Below the pieces are notes generated by a model. The model saw only the letters and a list, made by a program, of their open reading frames with translations, was not told where the DNA came from and ran no database searches. A stretch of 64,000 nucleotides of DNA, taken from NCBI RefSeq assembly GCF_958304185.1, contig NZ_OY284433.1, positions 1,798,001 through 1,862,000 on the forward strand, in the 5' to 3' direction. Shown here piece by piece: positions 38,011 to 46,423 of the stretch; position 1 is the first letter of the stretch, and the number at the start of each line of letters is the position of its first letter. Both the position numbers and the translations under genes were made by a program. Source of the DNA: an uncultured Erythrobacter sp. GTDB lineage: Bacteria; Pseudomonadota; Alphaproteobacteria; Sphingomonadales; Sphingomonadaceae.

Positions 38011-38649
38011 TCAGGACGCGACCTTCAGCGTATTCACGCCCGAGGCATCGGCCCCGGCCTCACCCGACAAGCCGATAAACATCGTGTCGACAATCCGCGC
38101 CAGCTTCTTTTCGGACAGCTTGTCGCCGAGATAGATCAGCGCATCGGGCATGGTGTAGACCGTGACCATCTGATTGATCATCGACAAGGCCTCATCAATC
38201 TCCAGCCCGGCGAAATAGCCATCAGCCTGCGCTTCGGCGATCAGTTCGCACAGGTAGTGATCGGCCAGATCGACATAGGAGCGCACCCGTTCAAAATTGG
38301 CCGCGCCCATTTCGCACAGGATGCTGAAAAACTGCGGATCGGCGCGGAACCGCTCCTGCGAGATCACGAAGCGGCGTCGGAAGAATTCGTACATCTTGCG
38401 CGGCGGCGGCAGGTTGGTGGCGAGCACCTCTTCCATCACCTGCAACTGCGGGGCGAGCCAGGTCTGCGCCACCGCATCGAACATATCGTCGTAATCGGCA
38501 AACAACGCTTCGAACCGCGCACGGGTCAGCCCGCTTTCGGCCATCGCGACAGTCCACGGGATTTCCGAGCCGCGCTCCTTGACCAGATCGAGCACATGGC
38601 GCGCGATCCGCTCGCGCTCGGCTTCCCGGGCCGTCTGGTTCAATGGCAT
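38011..38649 (-). CDS. TetR/AcrR-family transcriptional regulator
   Basis: A 212-residue protein; ATG 38649 follows GAGGAGG at a 10-base spacing, while the longer frame lacks similarity. The N-terminal HTH covers ERERIARHVLDLVKERGSEIPWTVAMAESGLTRARFEALF in blocks, a TetR DNA-binding three-helix pattern. The C-terminal helical domain presumably binds a ligand. The target genes are not evident; the neighbouring SnoaL-like gene is convergent. Confidence 0.88.
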   Translation of the reverse strand: MPLNQTAREAERERIARHVLDLVKERGSEIPWTVAMAESGLTRARFEALFADYDDMFDAVAQTWLAPQLQVMEEVLATNLPPPRKMYEFFRRRFVISQERFRADPQFFSILCEMGAANFERVRSYVDLADHYLCELIAEAQADGYFAGLEIDEALSMINQMVTVYTMPDALIYLGDKLSEKKLARIVDTMFIGLSGEAGADASGVNTLKVAS

Positions 38650-38787
38650 CTCGCTCGCGCCTCCTCGCGCAGGCACGAACATAGGCCAGCTTTGCGCGGG
38701 CATAAAGTGCCGCTTGTCGATTTTTGTGCGGCGCAGCACGGGAGCCATGAGCGGGAAGGCCATGAAAGCGCGGGATTCGCCGCGGTT

Positions 38788-39597
38788 TCAGCTGCGGGGC
38801 GGCATCGGGAAAAACGCTGAGGTGCGCCGCTTGTAATCAGCGTATTTGTCGCCCTTGGTCTTGTCCAAACCCTTCTCCAGCAGCGTCACGCCCGACCATT
38901 TGGTAAGCGTGAAGCTGAGGAACAGCGGGCCGATGATCGTCGCAAGCGCGTACCACCAACCGGCCGCAGCGCAGGCGAGCCAGATGCCCCACCACGCGGC
39001 AAAATCGCCGAAATAATTGGGGTGGCGGGTGTAGCGCCACAGCCCGGTGTCGAGCACGTTTTTGCTCTCTGGGCCGTGATTGGCGGGATCAGCCTTGAAG
39101 CGGGTCAGCTGCCAATCGCCGACCCATTCGAAAAACACGCCGACGCTCCACAGGGCGAAACCTGCCCATGCCAGCGGCGGGATCGGGGCAGGCGCACCGC
39201 TTGCGAGAATGCCGACCTGCGCCGGGGACGACACCGCAAACAGCAGCACCGCCTGCATCAGCCACACGCGAGTGAGCGCAGCGCGGGCGAAGTTGCCCGC
39301 CTCACGATCCTTCTTGAGGATCATTGTGTAGCGCTTGTCCTCCCCTTCCTTGCGCCAGCGCAGGAACAGGTAGCCACCGAGCCGGAAGCCCCAGGCGGCG
39401 GTCATCAGCATGATCAGCGTCGCCAAAGCGCCGGGACCGCCCGGCACGTGCAGCCAGCTCGCCACCGCAAGGATCGCCATTCCCGCGCCCCAGAAGGCGT
39501 CGATGAAGCTGACATCGTCGATCTTTACGCTGATGGCCCACTGGATCAGCACCAGCGCCAGCAGGATCGCGGCGTTCAGGGCAAGCAGTTCAAACAT
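38788..39597 (-). CDS. DUF1295-family membrane protein (steroid reductase-like fold)
   Basis: A 269-residue protein with about six membrane helices. I use the ATG at 39597, which overlaps the upstream stop (ATGTTTGA) and follows GGAAAGAACG. Family marks: DDVSFIDAFWGAGM, RKEGEDKRYTM, and the C-terminal VLDTGLWRYTRHPNYFGDFAAWWGIWL and LEKGLDKTKGDKYADYKRRTSAFFP. DUF1295 resembles 3-oxo-5-alpha-steroid reductases and ICMT-like enzymes. The substrate is unknown. It is translationally coupled to the acyltransferase gene. Confidence 0.9.
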   Translation of the reverse strand: MFELLALNAAILLALVLIQWAISVKIDDVSFIDAFWGAGMAILAVASWLHVPGGPGALATLIMLMTAAWGFRLGGYLFLRWRKEGEDKRYTMILKKDREAGNFARAALTRVWLMQAVLLFAVSSPAQVGILASGAPAPIPPLAWAGFALWSVGVFFEWVGDWQLTRFKADPANHGPESKNVLDTGLWRYTRHPNYFGDFAAWWGIWLACAAAGWWYALATIIGPLFLSFTLTKWSGVTLLEKGLDKTKGDKYADYKRRTSAFFPMPPRS

Positions 39598-40249
39598 CGT
39601 TCTTTCCGGCAATAATGTCGCGCGCCTGTTGTTCGAGCACCTTGAAGCGCTCGTAATCGGGCAGTTTGGCGCGGAACCATTCAGCGATTTTCAGCAAGTC
39701 TTCGCCGTAGTTCCCGGTCGGCAGCATCGGTGGGCCGAAGCTGACAATCTTGGCGGCGTTATCGGCAAAGGCGGGGACGATCGGGACATTCGCCGCGCGG
39801 GCGATGTGGTAGAAACCGGAGCGCCACTTGCCGTCCGACTTGCGCGTGCCCTCACAGGCGATCACCAGCGCCAGTTCATCGCGCGCGGCGAATTCGGCGG
39901 CGACCTGTTCGGTGGCGTTGGCTTTCGCGGTGCGGTCAACCGGGATGCCGCCCATGTCGAGCATGAAGTTCTTCATGATCCCCTGGAACAGCGTGTGCTT
40001 GCCCATGAAGTTGGGCTTCACGCCTTCTTCGTGCGTCGCGCCGGTGAAGAACACGAAATCCCAGTTCGAGGTATGCGGCGCGCCCGCCAGCACATACTTC
40101 TTCAGATGCTTGGGCAGGGGGGAATCGATCCTCCACCCCCGCGCATACCAGATGGCCAAAATGATCCGCCGCACGATGCGCGACAGCAACGTGGGCTTGC
40201 GCAACGGCGCAGGGTTCAGTGGTTTGTGCAAGCGGTGCGCCCCTCCCAA
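39590..40249 (-). CDS. PlsC-like 1-acylglycerol-3-phosphate acyltransferase
   Basis: A 219-residue protein with an N-terminal hydrophobic helix and acyltransferase motifs: APHTSNWDF (the HX4D box, with His and Asp four residues apart), GGIPVDRTAKAN and ACEGTRKSDG (EGTR box). It is related to the glycerol-phosphate acyltransferase superfamily and may act on phospholipid or other acceptors. It overlaps the DUF1295 gene by eight bases, suggesting a lipid-linked pair. Confidence 0.88.
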   Translation of the reverse strand: MGGAHRLHKPLNPAPLRKPTLLSRIVRRIILAIWYARGWRIDSPLPKHLKKYVLAGAPHTSNWDFVFFTGATHEEGVKPNFMGKHTLFQGIMKNFMLDMGGIPVDRTAKANATEQVAAEFAARDELALVIACEGTRKSDGKWRSGFYHIARAANVPIVPAFADNAAKIVSFGPPMLPTGNYGEDLLKIAEWFRAKLPDYERFKVLEQQARDIIAGKNDV

Positions 40250-40324
40250 AGGCCTGACCCTTGTGGCTTAACTTGGGTTAGATACGCAAGGGGGGGCTTG
40301 GGGGTTTCAATCCTTCCCGGGCTC

Positions 40325-40409
40325 GTCATGCTGAACTTGTTTCAGCATCCATGCCCCCTCACCCGCTGTGGCGACGGTGAAATGGACCCTGAAACGAGTT
40401 CAGGGTGAC
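40325..40409. repeat. Small palindromic intergenic repeat with CTGAAC-GTTTCAG arms
   Basis: The left arm GTCATGCTGAACTTGTTTCA (40325-40344, continuing to CATCCAT) is matched on the other strand by the right arm ending in CAGGGTGAC (40382-40409), with only a few mismatches. Each arm is itself a small hairpin. The roughly 85-base element has no coding content and lies between the acyltransferase and MCC beta genes. Confidence 0.75.
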
Positions 40410-40417
40410 GGGGATGG

Positions 40418-42061
40418 TCACATCCGGAACACGCCAAACGCGGGGCGTTCAGCAATCGGAGCCTCCAGACACGCCGCCAGCGCCAGCCCCAGCACATCGC
40501 GGGTCTGGACCGGATCGACCACGCCGTCGTCCCACAGCCGTGCGGTGGCGTAGTAGGGGTTGCCTTCGTCCTCATATTTCTGGCGGATCGGGGCCTTGAA
40601 GGCCTCGGCTTGGTCCGGCGTCCAGCTGTCGGCGTCGCGGTGGACGGTGGCGAGGACGGAGGCCGCCTGCTCCCCGCCCATTACCGAGATGCGCGCATTG
40701 GGCCAGGTGAACAGGAAGCGGGGCGAGTAGGCGCGCCCGCACATCCCGTAATTCCCTGCACCAAAGCTGCCGCCGATCACCACGGTGACCTTCGGCACGG
40801 TCGCGGTGGCGACGGCGGTGACGAGTTTCGCGCCATGCTTGGCGATGCCCTCCGCCTCGTATTTCCCGCCGACCATGAAGCCGCTGATATTCTGGAGGAA
40901 CAGCAGCGGAATGCGGCGCTGGCAGGCGAGCTCGATGAAATGCGCGCCTTTCTGCGCGCTCTCGGAGAACAGCACGCCGTTATTGGCGAGGATCGCGACC
41001 GGCATCCCCCAGATATGCGCGAAACCGCAGACCAGCGTAGAACCGTAGTGCGCCTTGAACTCGTGGAATTCGCTGCCGTCGACCAGCCGCGCGATCACTT
41101 CCTTCACGTCATAGGGCGCACGCACATCCTCGGGGATGAGGGCGTAGAGGTCTTCGGCATCGAATTTCGGCGGGCGCGGGTCTTTGATCCCTGGGTGAAT
41201 CCCGGCGGAGGCGGGGATCTCGTGCAGCCCGCGGGAGGCCCCCGCCTGCGCGGGGGCGCAGTGGGAGATGATGTCCCGCACGATGGTGAGCGCGTGCTCG
41301 TCGTTCTCGGCCAGATGATCGACCACGCCCGATTTCTTGGCGTGCAAATCCCCGCCGCCCAAGTCCTCAGCGGTGATCTCCTCACCCGTCGCGGCCTTCA
41401 CCAGCGGCGGGCCGGCGAGGAAGATCGTGCCTTGGTTGCGGACGATCACGCTCTCGTCGGACATAGCGGGGACGTAAGCGCCGCCTGCGGTGCAGCTCCC
41501 CATCACGCAGGCAATCTGCGGAATGCCGAGCGCGCTCATGTTCGCCTGATTGAAGAAGATGCGGCCAAAGTGGTCGCGGTCGGGGAAGACCTCCGCCTGA
41601 TGCGGCAGGTTCGCCCCGCCGGAGTCCACCAGATAGATGCACGGCAGGCGGTTCTCCTGCGCAATCTCCTGCGCGCGCAGGTGCTTCTTGACCGTCATCG
41701 GGTAGTAGGTGCCGCCCTTCACGGTCGCATCATTGCACACGATCATGCACTGCCGCCCGGAGACGCGCCCGACCCCGCAGATGATCGAGGCGCCGTTGAC
41801 GTCGCCCTCATACATCCCGTTCGCTGCGAGTTGCCCGATCTCAAGGAAGGGCGAACCCGGATCGAGCAACCGCTCCACCCGCTCGCGAGGGAGGAGCTTG
41901 CCACGCGACACATGGCGCTCGCGCGATTTTTCGGTGCCGCCCAGCGAAGCTTCGGCCACGGCGGCACGAAGCTGCTGTGCCAGCGCATGATTATGCGCAA
42001 ACCGCGCCTTCGCCTCGGGGCTTTCGCGGTCGAGTTTGGTGGTGAGGGTGGGGGCGGTCAT
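40418..42061 (-). CDS. Methylcrotonyl-CoA carboxylase beta subunit with a repeat-derived insertion
   Basis: A 547-residue carboxyltransferase from ATG 42061, following AAGGACGACACG. Family marks: [78 protein letters not shown] and [20 protein letters not shown] (in blocks). It carboxylates 3-methylcrotonyl-CoA in leucine breakdown with a biotinylated alpha subunit not in view. Residues about 267-291 ([20 protein letters not shown] and following) correspond to a palindromic DNA repeat inserted in frame. Confidence 0.93.
   Translation of the reverse strand: MTAPTLTTKLDRESPEAKARFAHNHALAQQLRAAVAEASLGGTEKSRERHVSRGKLLPRERVERLLDPGSPFLEIGQLAANGMYEGDVNGASIICGVGRVSGRQCMIVCNDATVKGGTYYPMTVKKHLRAQEIAQENRLPCIYLVDSGGANLPHQAEVFPDRDHFGRIFFNQANMSALGIPQIACVMGSCTAGGAYVPAMSDESVIVRNQGTIFLAGPPLVKAATGEEITAEDLGGGDLHAKKSGVVDHLAENDEHALTIVRDIISHCAPAQAGASRGLHEIPASAGIHPGIKDPRPPKFDAEDLYALIPEDVRAPYDVKEVIARLVDGSEFHEFKAHYGSTLVCGFAHIWGMPVAILANNGVLFSESAQKGAHFIELACQRRIPLLFLQNISGFMVGGKYEAEGIAKHGAKLVTAVATATVPKVTVVIGGSFGAGNYGMCGRAYSPRFLFTWPNARISVMGGEQAASVLATVHRDADSWTPDQAEAFKAPIRQKYEDEGNPYYATARLWDDGVVDPVQTRDVLGLALAACLEAPIAERPAFGVFRM
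41189..41263. repeat. Palindromic repeat element inside the MCC beta gene
   Basis: Within the open frame, GCCCCCGC (41238-41245) and GCGGGGGC (41250-41257) form an 8-base stem around CTGC, and an imperfect companion arm with GGCGGAGGCGGGGATC lies at 41201-41220. This arrangement matches the intergenic palindromes of the same window rather than conserved carboxylase sequence. It adds roughly 20-25 residues without breaking the frame. Confidence 0.65.
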
Positions 42062-42071
42062 CGTGTCGTCC

Positions 42072-42377
42072 TTAGCGCTTGCGCACAAACTCAGCCCGCA
42101 GCACCAGGCCCTTGATGCCGGGGTATTTGCAGTCGATCTCCTGCGCGTCGCCGGTCAGGCGGATCGACTTGATCAACGTGCCTTGCTTCAGCGTCTGGCC
42201 CGCGCCCTTGACCTCAAGGTCCTTGATCAGCGTCACCGCGTCGCCATCGGCGAGCAGGTTGCCGACCGCGTCGCGCACTTCCACGACATCATCCGTCGCC
42301 TGCTTGGCCGCCTGTTCGGACGCGGGGAGCCACTCGCCGCTCGCCTCGTCATAGACGTAGTCTTCGTCGGTGCTCAC
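42072..42377 (-). CDS. PhnA/YjdM-domain protein
   Basis: A 101-residue protein. The GTG at 42377 overlaps the stop of the upstream dehydrogenase (GTGA). The PhnA-type C-terminal domain is clear: [42 protein letters not shown] and [21 protein letters not shown]. The family name refers to phosphonate loci, but the PhnA/YjdM function is not tied to C-P cleavage. It is nested between two leucine-degradation genes, which suggests co-transcription only. Confidence 0.88.
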   Translation of the reverse strand: MSTDEDYVYDEASGEWLPASEQAAKQATDDVVEVRDAVGNLLADGDAVTLIKDLEVKGAGQTLKQGTLIKSIRLTGDAQEIDCKYPGIKGLVLRAEFVRKR

Positions 42378-43540
42378 CCGGCCGCCCCTATCAATTCCCG
42401 CCCGATCAGCATCCGGCGGATCTCGTTCGTGCCCGCGCCAATATCGAGCAGCTTCGCGTCCCGCATATACCGCTCCACCGGCCAATCGGTGGTGTAGCCA
42501 GCCCCGCCCAGCGCCTGCACGCTCTCCGCCGCGACCTTGAAGGCGTTCTCTGACGCCAGCAAAATCACCCCCGCCGCATCGAAGCGCGTCGTCTGCCCCG
42601 CGTCACACGCCTTGGCGACCGCATAGGTGTAGGCGCGGGCCGATTGCAGGGCGACATACATGTCCGCGACCTTGGCCTGCATCAGCTGGAACGAGCCAAT
42701 CGGCTTTCCGAACTGCTTGCGCTCCCGCAGATAGGGGATCACCGTGTCGAGGCACGCCTGCATGATGCCGAGCTGCAATCCGGCGAGCACCACGCGCTCG
42801 TAATCCAGCCCGCTCATCAGCACCCCGACGCCGCCGTTCAATGGCCCCATGATGCGGTCTTCCGGCACGAAGCAATCGGTGAACACCAGCTCGGCGGTGG
42901 GGGAGCCCTTCATGCCGACCTTGGAAATCTTCTGGCCGATGGCGAAGCCCTCGTCGCCCTTCTCGATCAGGAAGGCGGTGATGCCGCGCGATCCGGCGTG
43001 GCCATCGGTCTTGGCATAGACCACCAGCGTGTCAGCCTCGGGCGCGTTGGTGATCCAGAACTTGGTGCCGTTGAGGACATAGCCGCCCTGAACCGCCTCG
43101 GCCTTCAGCTTCATCGAGACCACATCCGACCCCGCGCCCGCTTCGGACATCGCCAGCGACCCGACGTGTTCGCCGCTGATCAGCTTGGGGAGATACTTGG
43201 CTTTCTGCTCGTCATTCCCCCAGCGGCGGATCTGGTTGAGGCAGAGGTTGGAGTGCGCGCCATAGGAAAGGCCGACGCTGGCACTCGCGCGGCTGACTTC
43301 CTCGACTGCGATCACGTGCTCCAGATAGCCGAGCCCCAGCCCGCCCCATTCTTCCTCAACCGTGATGCCATGCAGGCCCAGCGCCCCCATCGGCTCCCAC
43401 AATTCGCGCGGGAAGCGGTCTTCGCGGTCGGTGCGTTCGGCCAGCGGCGCGATCTGCTCGTCTGCAAAGCGCGCGGTGGTATCGCGGATCATCTCCGCAG
43501 CCTCGCCAAGGTGGAAGTCGAAATCAGGGGTCGCGCGCAT
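42374..43540 (-). CDS. Isovaleryl-CoA dehydrogenase
   Basis: A 388-residue acyl-CoA dehydrogenase from ATG 43540 ([18 protein letters not shown]). Seen: [21 protein letters not shown], the FAD loop [30 protein letters not shown], and the catalytic Glu248 in [12 protein letters not shown], at the position characteristic of isovaleryl-CoA dehydrogenases. The C-terminus has [30 protein letters not shown] (in blocks). It precedes MCC beta in the leucine pathway, and the operon order supports this assignment. Confidence 0.95.
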   Translation of the reverse strand: MRATPDFDFHLGEAAEMIRDTTARFADEQIAPLAERTDREDRFPRELWEPMGALGLHGITVEEEWGGLGLGYLEHVIAVEEVSRASASVGLSYGAHSNLCLNQIRRWGNDEQKAKYLPKLISGEHVGSLAMSEAGAGSDVVSMKLKAEAVQGGYVLNGTKFWITNAPEADTLVVYAKTDGHAGSRGITAFLIEKGDEGFAIGQKISKVGMKGSPTAELVFTDCFVPEDRIMGPLNGGVGVLMSGLDYERVVLAGLQLGIMQACLDTVIPYLRERKQFGKPIGSFQLMQAKVADMYVALQSARAYTYAVAKACDAGQTTRFDAAGVILLASENAFKVAAESVQALGGAGYTTDWPVERYMRDAKLLDIGAGTNEIRRMLIGRELIGAAG

Positions 43541-43654
43541 TTTATGTCCTGCGGGTGTAATGATTGTTCTGTGATGTCGCATAGCAAGCCATCGGCGAAA
43601 GGCCAATCGCTGGCGCTGGCGCGGGGCGCCTAACCTCGCTAATCATGGCGGCCC

Positions 43655-44437
43655 ATGACGACGCCTTCACCCCTGCTCCGGTTCGACGGGGTGATCTGCC
43701 GCTTCGGCGAGGTCACGGCGGTGGGAGCATTGGGCGCGGGCGTGTCCTGCGACATTGCCTCGGGCGGGTTCGTCGCGCTGGTCGGGGCATCAGGCTCGGG
43801 CAAGTCGACGCTGCTGAAAACGGTCAACACTTTGGTCGCGCCCAGCGAGGGCCGGGTGCTGTTCGGCGGGGACGACGTGGCGGGCCTCAAGCCTGCGCAG
43901 CTGCGCCGCCGGGTCGGTTATGTGTTTCAGGGCATCGGGCTGTTCCCGCATTTCTCGGTGGCCGAAAACATCGCCATCGGCCCGCGCCTCGCCGGGGAGA
44001 AACTCGCACCGCAGCGTATCGCGGAATTGCTCGCGCTGGTCGAGCTTGACCCGGCCTATGCCACCCGGATGCCCGACGAACTCAGCGGCGGTCAGCGCCA
44101 GCGGGTCGGTGTGGCCCGCGCGTTGGCGGGGGGGCCAGAGCTGCTGCTGATGGACGAACCCTTCGGCGCGCTCGACCCTGTCACCCGCGACGCGCTGGGC
44201 CGCAAAGTGCGCGAACTGCACGATGCGCTTGGGCTGACCACGGTGATGGTGACGCATGACATGGCCGAGGCGCTGCTGCTGGCAGACCGGGTGCTGGTGA
44301 TGGACAAGGGGCAGCTGGTCGCCGACGAAACCCCGCGCGCGCTGCTGGCAGGCGCGGGCGGAGCGGTGGCGCAGCGCCTCGTCGCCGTGCCGCGGCATCA
44401 GGCCGAACGACTCGCCGCGATGGAAGCACAAGGCTGA
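43655..44437 (+). CDS. Osmoprotectant ABC transporter, ATP-binding subunit
   Basis: A 260-residue ATPase with Walker A GASGSGKST, Q-loop FQGIGLFPHFSVAENIA, signature LSGGQRQRVGVARALA, Walker B LLLMDEPFGALDPVTRD and switch His in VTHDMAEAL. The GIGLFPH Q-loop is typical of the glycine betaine/carnitine/choline (OpuC/YehX) type. It overlaps the permease gene at TGATG (44435-44439). It lacks the C-terminal CBS domains of many OpuCA proteins. Confidence 0.92.
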   Translation: MTTPSPLLRFDGVICRFGEVTAVGALGAGVSCDIASGGFVALVGASGSGKSTLLKTVNTLVAPSEGRVLFGGDDVAGLKPAQLRRRVGYVFQGIGLFPHFSVAENIAIGPRLAGEKLAPQRIAELLALVELDPAYATRMPDELSGGQRQRVGVARALAGGPELLLMDEPFGALDPVTRDALGRKVRELHDALGLTTVMVTHDMAEALLLADRVLVMDKGQLVADETPRALLAGAGGAVAQRLVAVPRHQAERLAAMEAQG

Positions 44438-45993
44438 TGCAGGACATCTGGGACATCCTCCCCGGCCTGGGTGACAAGCTCGCCGCCCACGTTGTGCTGT
44501 CGGCCAGCGCCATCGGCCTTGCGATGCTGATCGCCCTGCCGATGGCGGTATGGGCGAGCCGCTCTGCCATCGTCTCGCGTCTTGCCCTGAGCCTTGCGAG
44601 CCTCGTCCAGACCATCCCTGCGCTCGCCTTGCTGGCGCTGTTCTTCCCGCTGTTGCTGTCCTTGCGCGCCGTGTTCGGTGAGGGGCTGCCGACGCTCGGG
44701 TTCCTGCCCGCGCTGATGGCGCTGACGCTCTATGCGCTGCTGCCGATCCTGCGGAATGCGGTGACGGCGCAGGCCAATCTCGACGAAGGCGTGTTGGAGG
44801 CCGCGGACGGGGTCGGCATGACCAAGTGGCAGAAGCTGGTGCTGGTCGAAGCGCCGCTCTCGGCCCCCTTCATCATGGCGGGTATTCGCACTGCGAGCGT
44901 GTGGACCATCGGCGCGGCAACGCTGGCCACCACCATCGGCCAGCCGAGCCTCGGCGATCCGATCTTTGCGGGGCTGCAGACCCAGAACTGGGCGCTGGTG
45001 CTGGCGGGGTGCCTTGCGAGCGCAGGGCTGGCGTTGGCGGCGGACAACTTGTTGTGGGTGATTGAAGTCGGGCTCGCCAAGCGCTCGCGCGCCATGACCT
45101 TCGGCGGGATGGCGGTGGTCGCCCTCGGCATCCTCACCGCGCTCTGGGCGCAGAGCACGGGGAGCGACGAGCGCCGCATCGTCATAGCCTCCAAGCAATT
45201 CTCCGAGCAATATATCCTTGCCCAGCTGATCGGCGCGCGGCTGGAGGCGGCGGGTTACGCGGTCGAATATCGCGACGGGCTGGGAAGCGCCGTCGTGCAT
45301 TCCGCCGTCGCCTCCTCCAGCATCGACATCTCGGTCGATTACACCGGGACGATCTGGACGAATTATCTCAAGCGCGCCGACAACCCGGGCCGCGAGGCGA
45401 TGTACGAGACGATCCGCGACTGGGAGTGGCGGCAGAACGGGGTGAAGGTGCTGGGCCGCCTCGGGTTCGAGAACGCCTATGCCTTCGCGATGCGGGGCGA
45501 CCGGGCGAAGGAGCTGGGCGTCACCTCGCTCACCGATCTGGTTGGCAAGGCGCCGCAGCTCACCGTGGGCGGAGACCCCGAATTCTTCGAGCGGCCCGAA
45601 TGGCTGGCGGTGCGCGATGCCTATGGTCTGCGCTTCGGCCAATCGCGCAATTTCGCGCCGACCTTCATGTATAATGCGCTGGCTTCGGGTGAGGCCGATG
45701 TGATCAGCGCCTATACCTCGGACGGGCGCATCGCGGCGGACAGGCTGGTGGTGCTGGCCGACCCCAAGGGCGCGCTGCCGAGCTATGATGCGCTGCTGAT
45801 GCTCTCCCCCCGCATCGCCGAAGACAAGGGCGTGATCGCCGCGCTCGAACCGCTGCTGGGCGCAATCAGCGTCGAAGCGATGCGCGAGGCGAACCTTGCG
45901 GTGGACCGCGAGGATGCCAAGAAGCTGACGCCCAAGGCAGCGGCGGCGGAATTGGGCAAATCCCTCCGTCGTCCCGGACTTGATCCGGGATGA
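44437..45993 (+). CDS. Osmoprotectant ABC transporter permease fused to substrate-binding protein
   Basis: A 518-residue fusion. Residues 1-235 are a permease with about six helices and the coupling loop EAADGVGMTKWQKLVLVEAPLS. Residues about 250-500 form an OpuAC/OpuCC-type binding domain (IVIASKQFSEQYILAQLIGARLE; DISVDYTGTIWTNYL; DVISAYTSDGRIA), facing the periplasm. Fusion makes a compact two-gene transporter for glycine betaine-like compounds. The last ten residues, SLRRPGLDPG, are encoded by a palindromic repeat (45973-45989), so the original C-terminus may have been altered. Confidence 0.92.
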   Translation: MQDIWDILPGLGDKLAAHVVLSASAIGLAMLIALPMAVWASRSAIVSRLALSLASLVQTIPALALLALFFPLLLSLRAVFGEGLPTLGFLPALMALTLYALLPILRNAVTAQANLDEGVLEAADGVGMTKWQKLVLVEAPLSAPFIMAGIRTASVWTIGAATLATTIGQPSLGDPIFAGLQTQNWALVLAGCLASAGLALAADNLLWVIEVGLAKRSRAMTFGGMAVVALGILTALWAQSTGSDERRIVIASKQFSEQYILAQLIGARLEAAGYAVEYRDGLGSAVVHSAVASSSIDISVDYTGTIWTNYLKRADNPGREAMYETIRDWEWRQNGVKVLGRLGFENAYAFAMRGDRAKELGVTSLTDLVGKAPQLTVGGDPEFFERPEWLAVRDAYGLRFGQSRNFAPTFMYNALASGEADVISAYTSDGRIAADRLVVLADPKGALPSYDALLMLSPRIAEDKGVIAALEPLLGAISVEAMREANLAVDREDAKKLTPKAAAAELGKSLRRPGLDPG

Positions 45994-45995
45994 CG
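45971..45995. repeat. Half palindromic repeat at the 3' end of the osmoprotectant transporter gene
   Basis: CCCGGA (45973-45978) and TCCGGG (45984-45989) flank CTTGA, and the stop TGA is within the flanking GGATGAC. The sequence GTCCCGGACTTGATCCGGGA resembles the outer end of the 12132-12218 element, in its GGGTCAAGCCCGGG form. Confidence 0.55.
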
Positions 45996-46003
45996 GGTTC
46001 GGC

Positions 46004-46423
46004 TCAACCCGCCTTGCGCCAAACCTGCGTCTGACAGAACGGCCCGATGCAGCCCTTCACCTCCAGCACGCCTGTCCCCTTGCGCCGGATCACCGAGCGG
46101 TAGCTTTTGCCGCTCTTGGGATCGTAGATCTGCCCGCGCCACACATCACCATCCGCCGTAAAGGCCGTGAGGATAGCGCTGCCCAGCAGGCGGCGTTTGC
46201 GCTTGGCCGGATCGGGGTTGTTGACATCGCGCTGATCATTGCCTTGCGGTTGGGGGGTGAGGAACTTCTCGATCGTGCCGCACAGCGTCTTGCCGCAAGG
46301 GGCGATCAGGATGACCGCGTCTTTCTCGGCCGTCAGCCAGCGTCCCGCAACCGGTTCGGCCGCGCTGGCAGGGGCCGCCAGCGCCAGCCCGGCCACGAGG
46401 ATCATCCGCCGCAGTCGCATCAT
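46004..46423 (-). CDS. DUF2147-family exported protein
   Basis: A 139-residue protein from ATG 46423, sharing a base with the upstream stop (TGATG). It has a signal peptide (MMRLRRMILVAGLALAAPASAA) and the DUF2147 pattern: VAGRWLTAEKDAVILIAPCGKTLCGTI (in blocks), LTPQPQGNDQRDVNNPDPAKR, GQIYDPKSGKSYRSV, and LEVKGCIGPFCQTQVWRK. Four cysteines suggest two disulfides. It is likely periplasmic; its function is unknown. Confidence 0.9.
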   Translation of the reverse strand: MMRLRRMILVAGLALAAPASAAEPVAGRWLTAEKDAVILIAPCGKTLCGTIEKFLTPQPQGNDQRDVNNPDPAKRKRRLLGSAILTAFTADGDVWRGQIYDPKSGKSYRSVIRRKGTGVLEVKGCIGPFCQTQVWRKAG

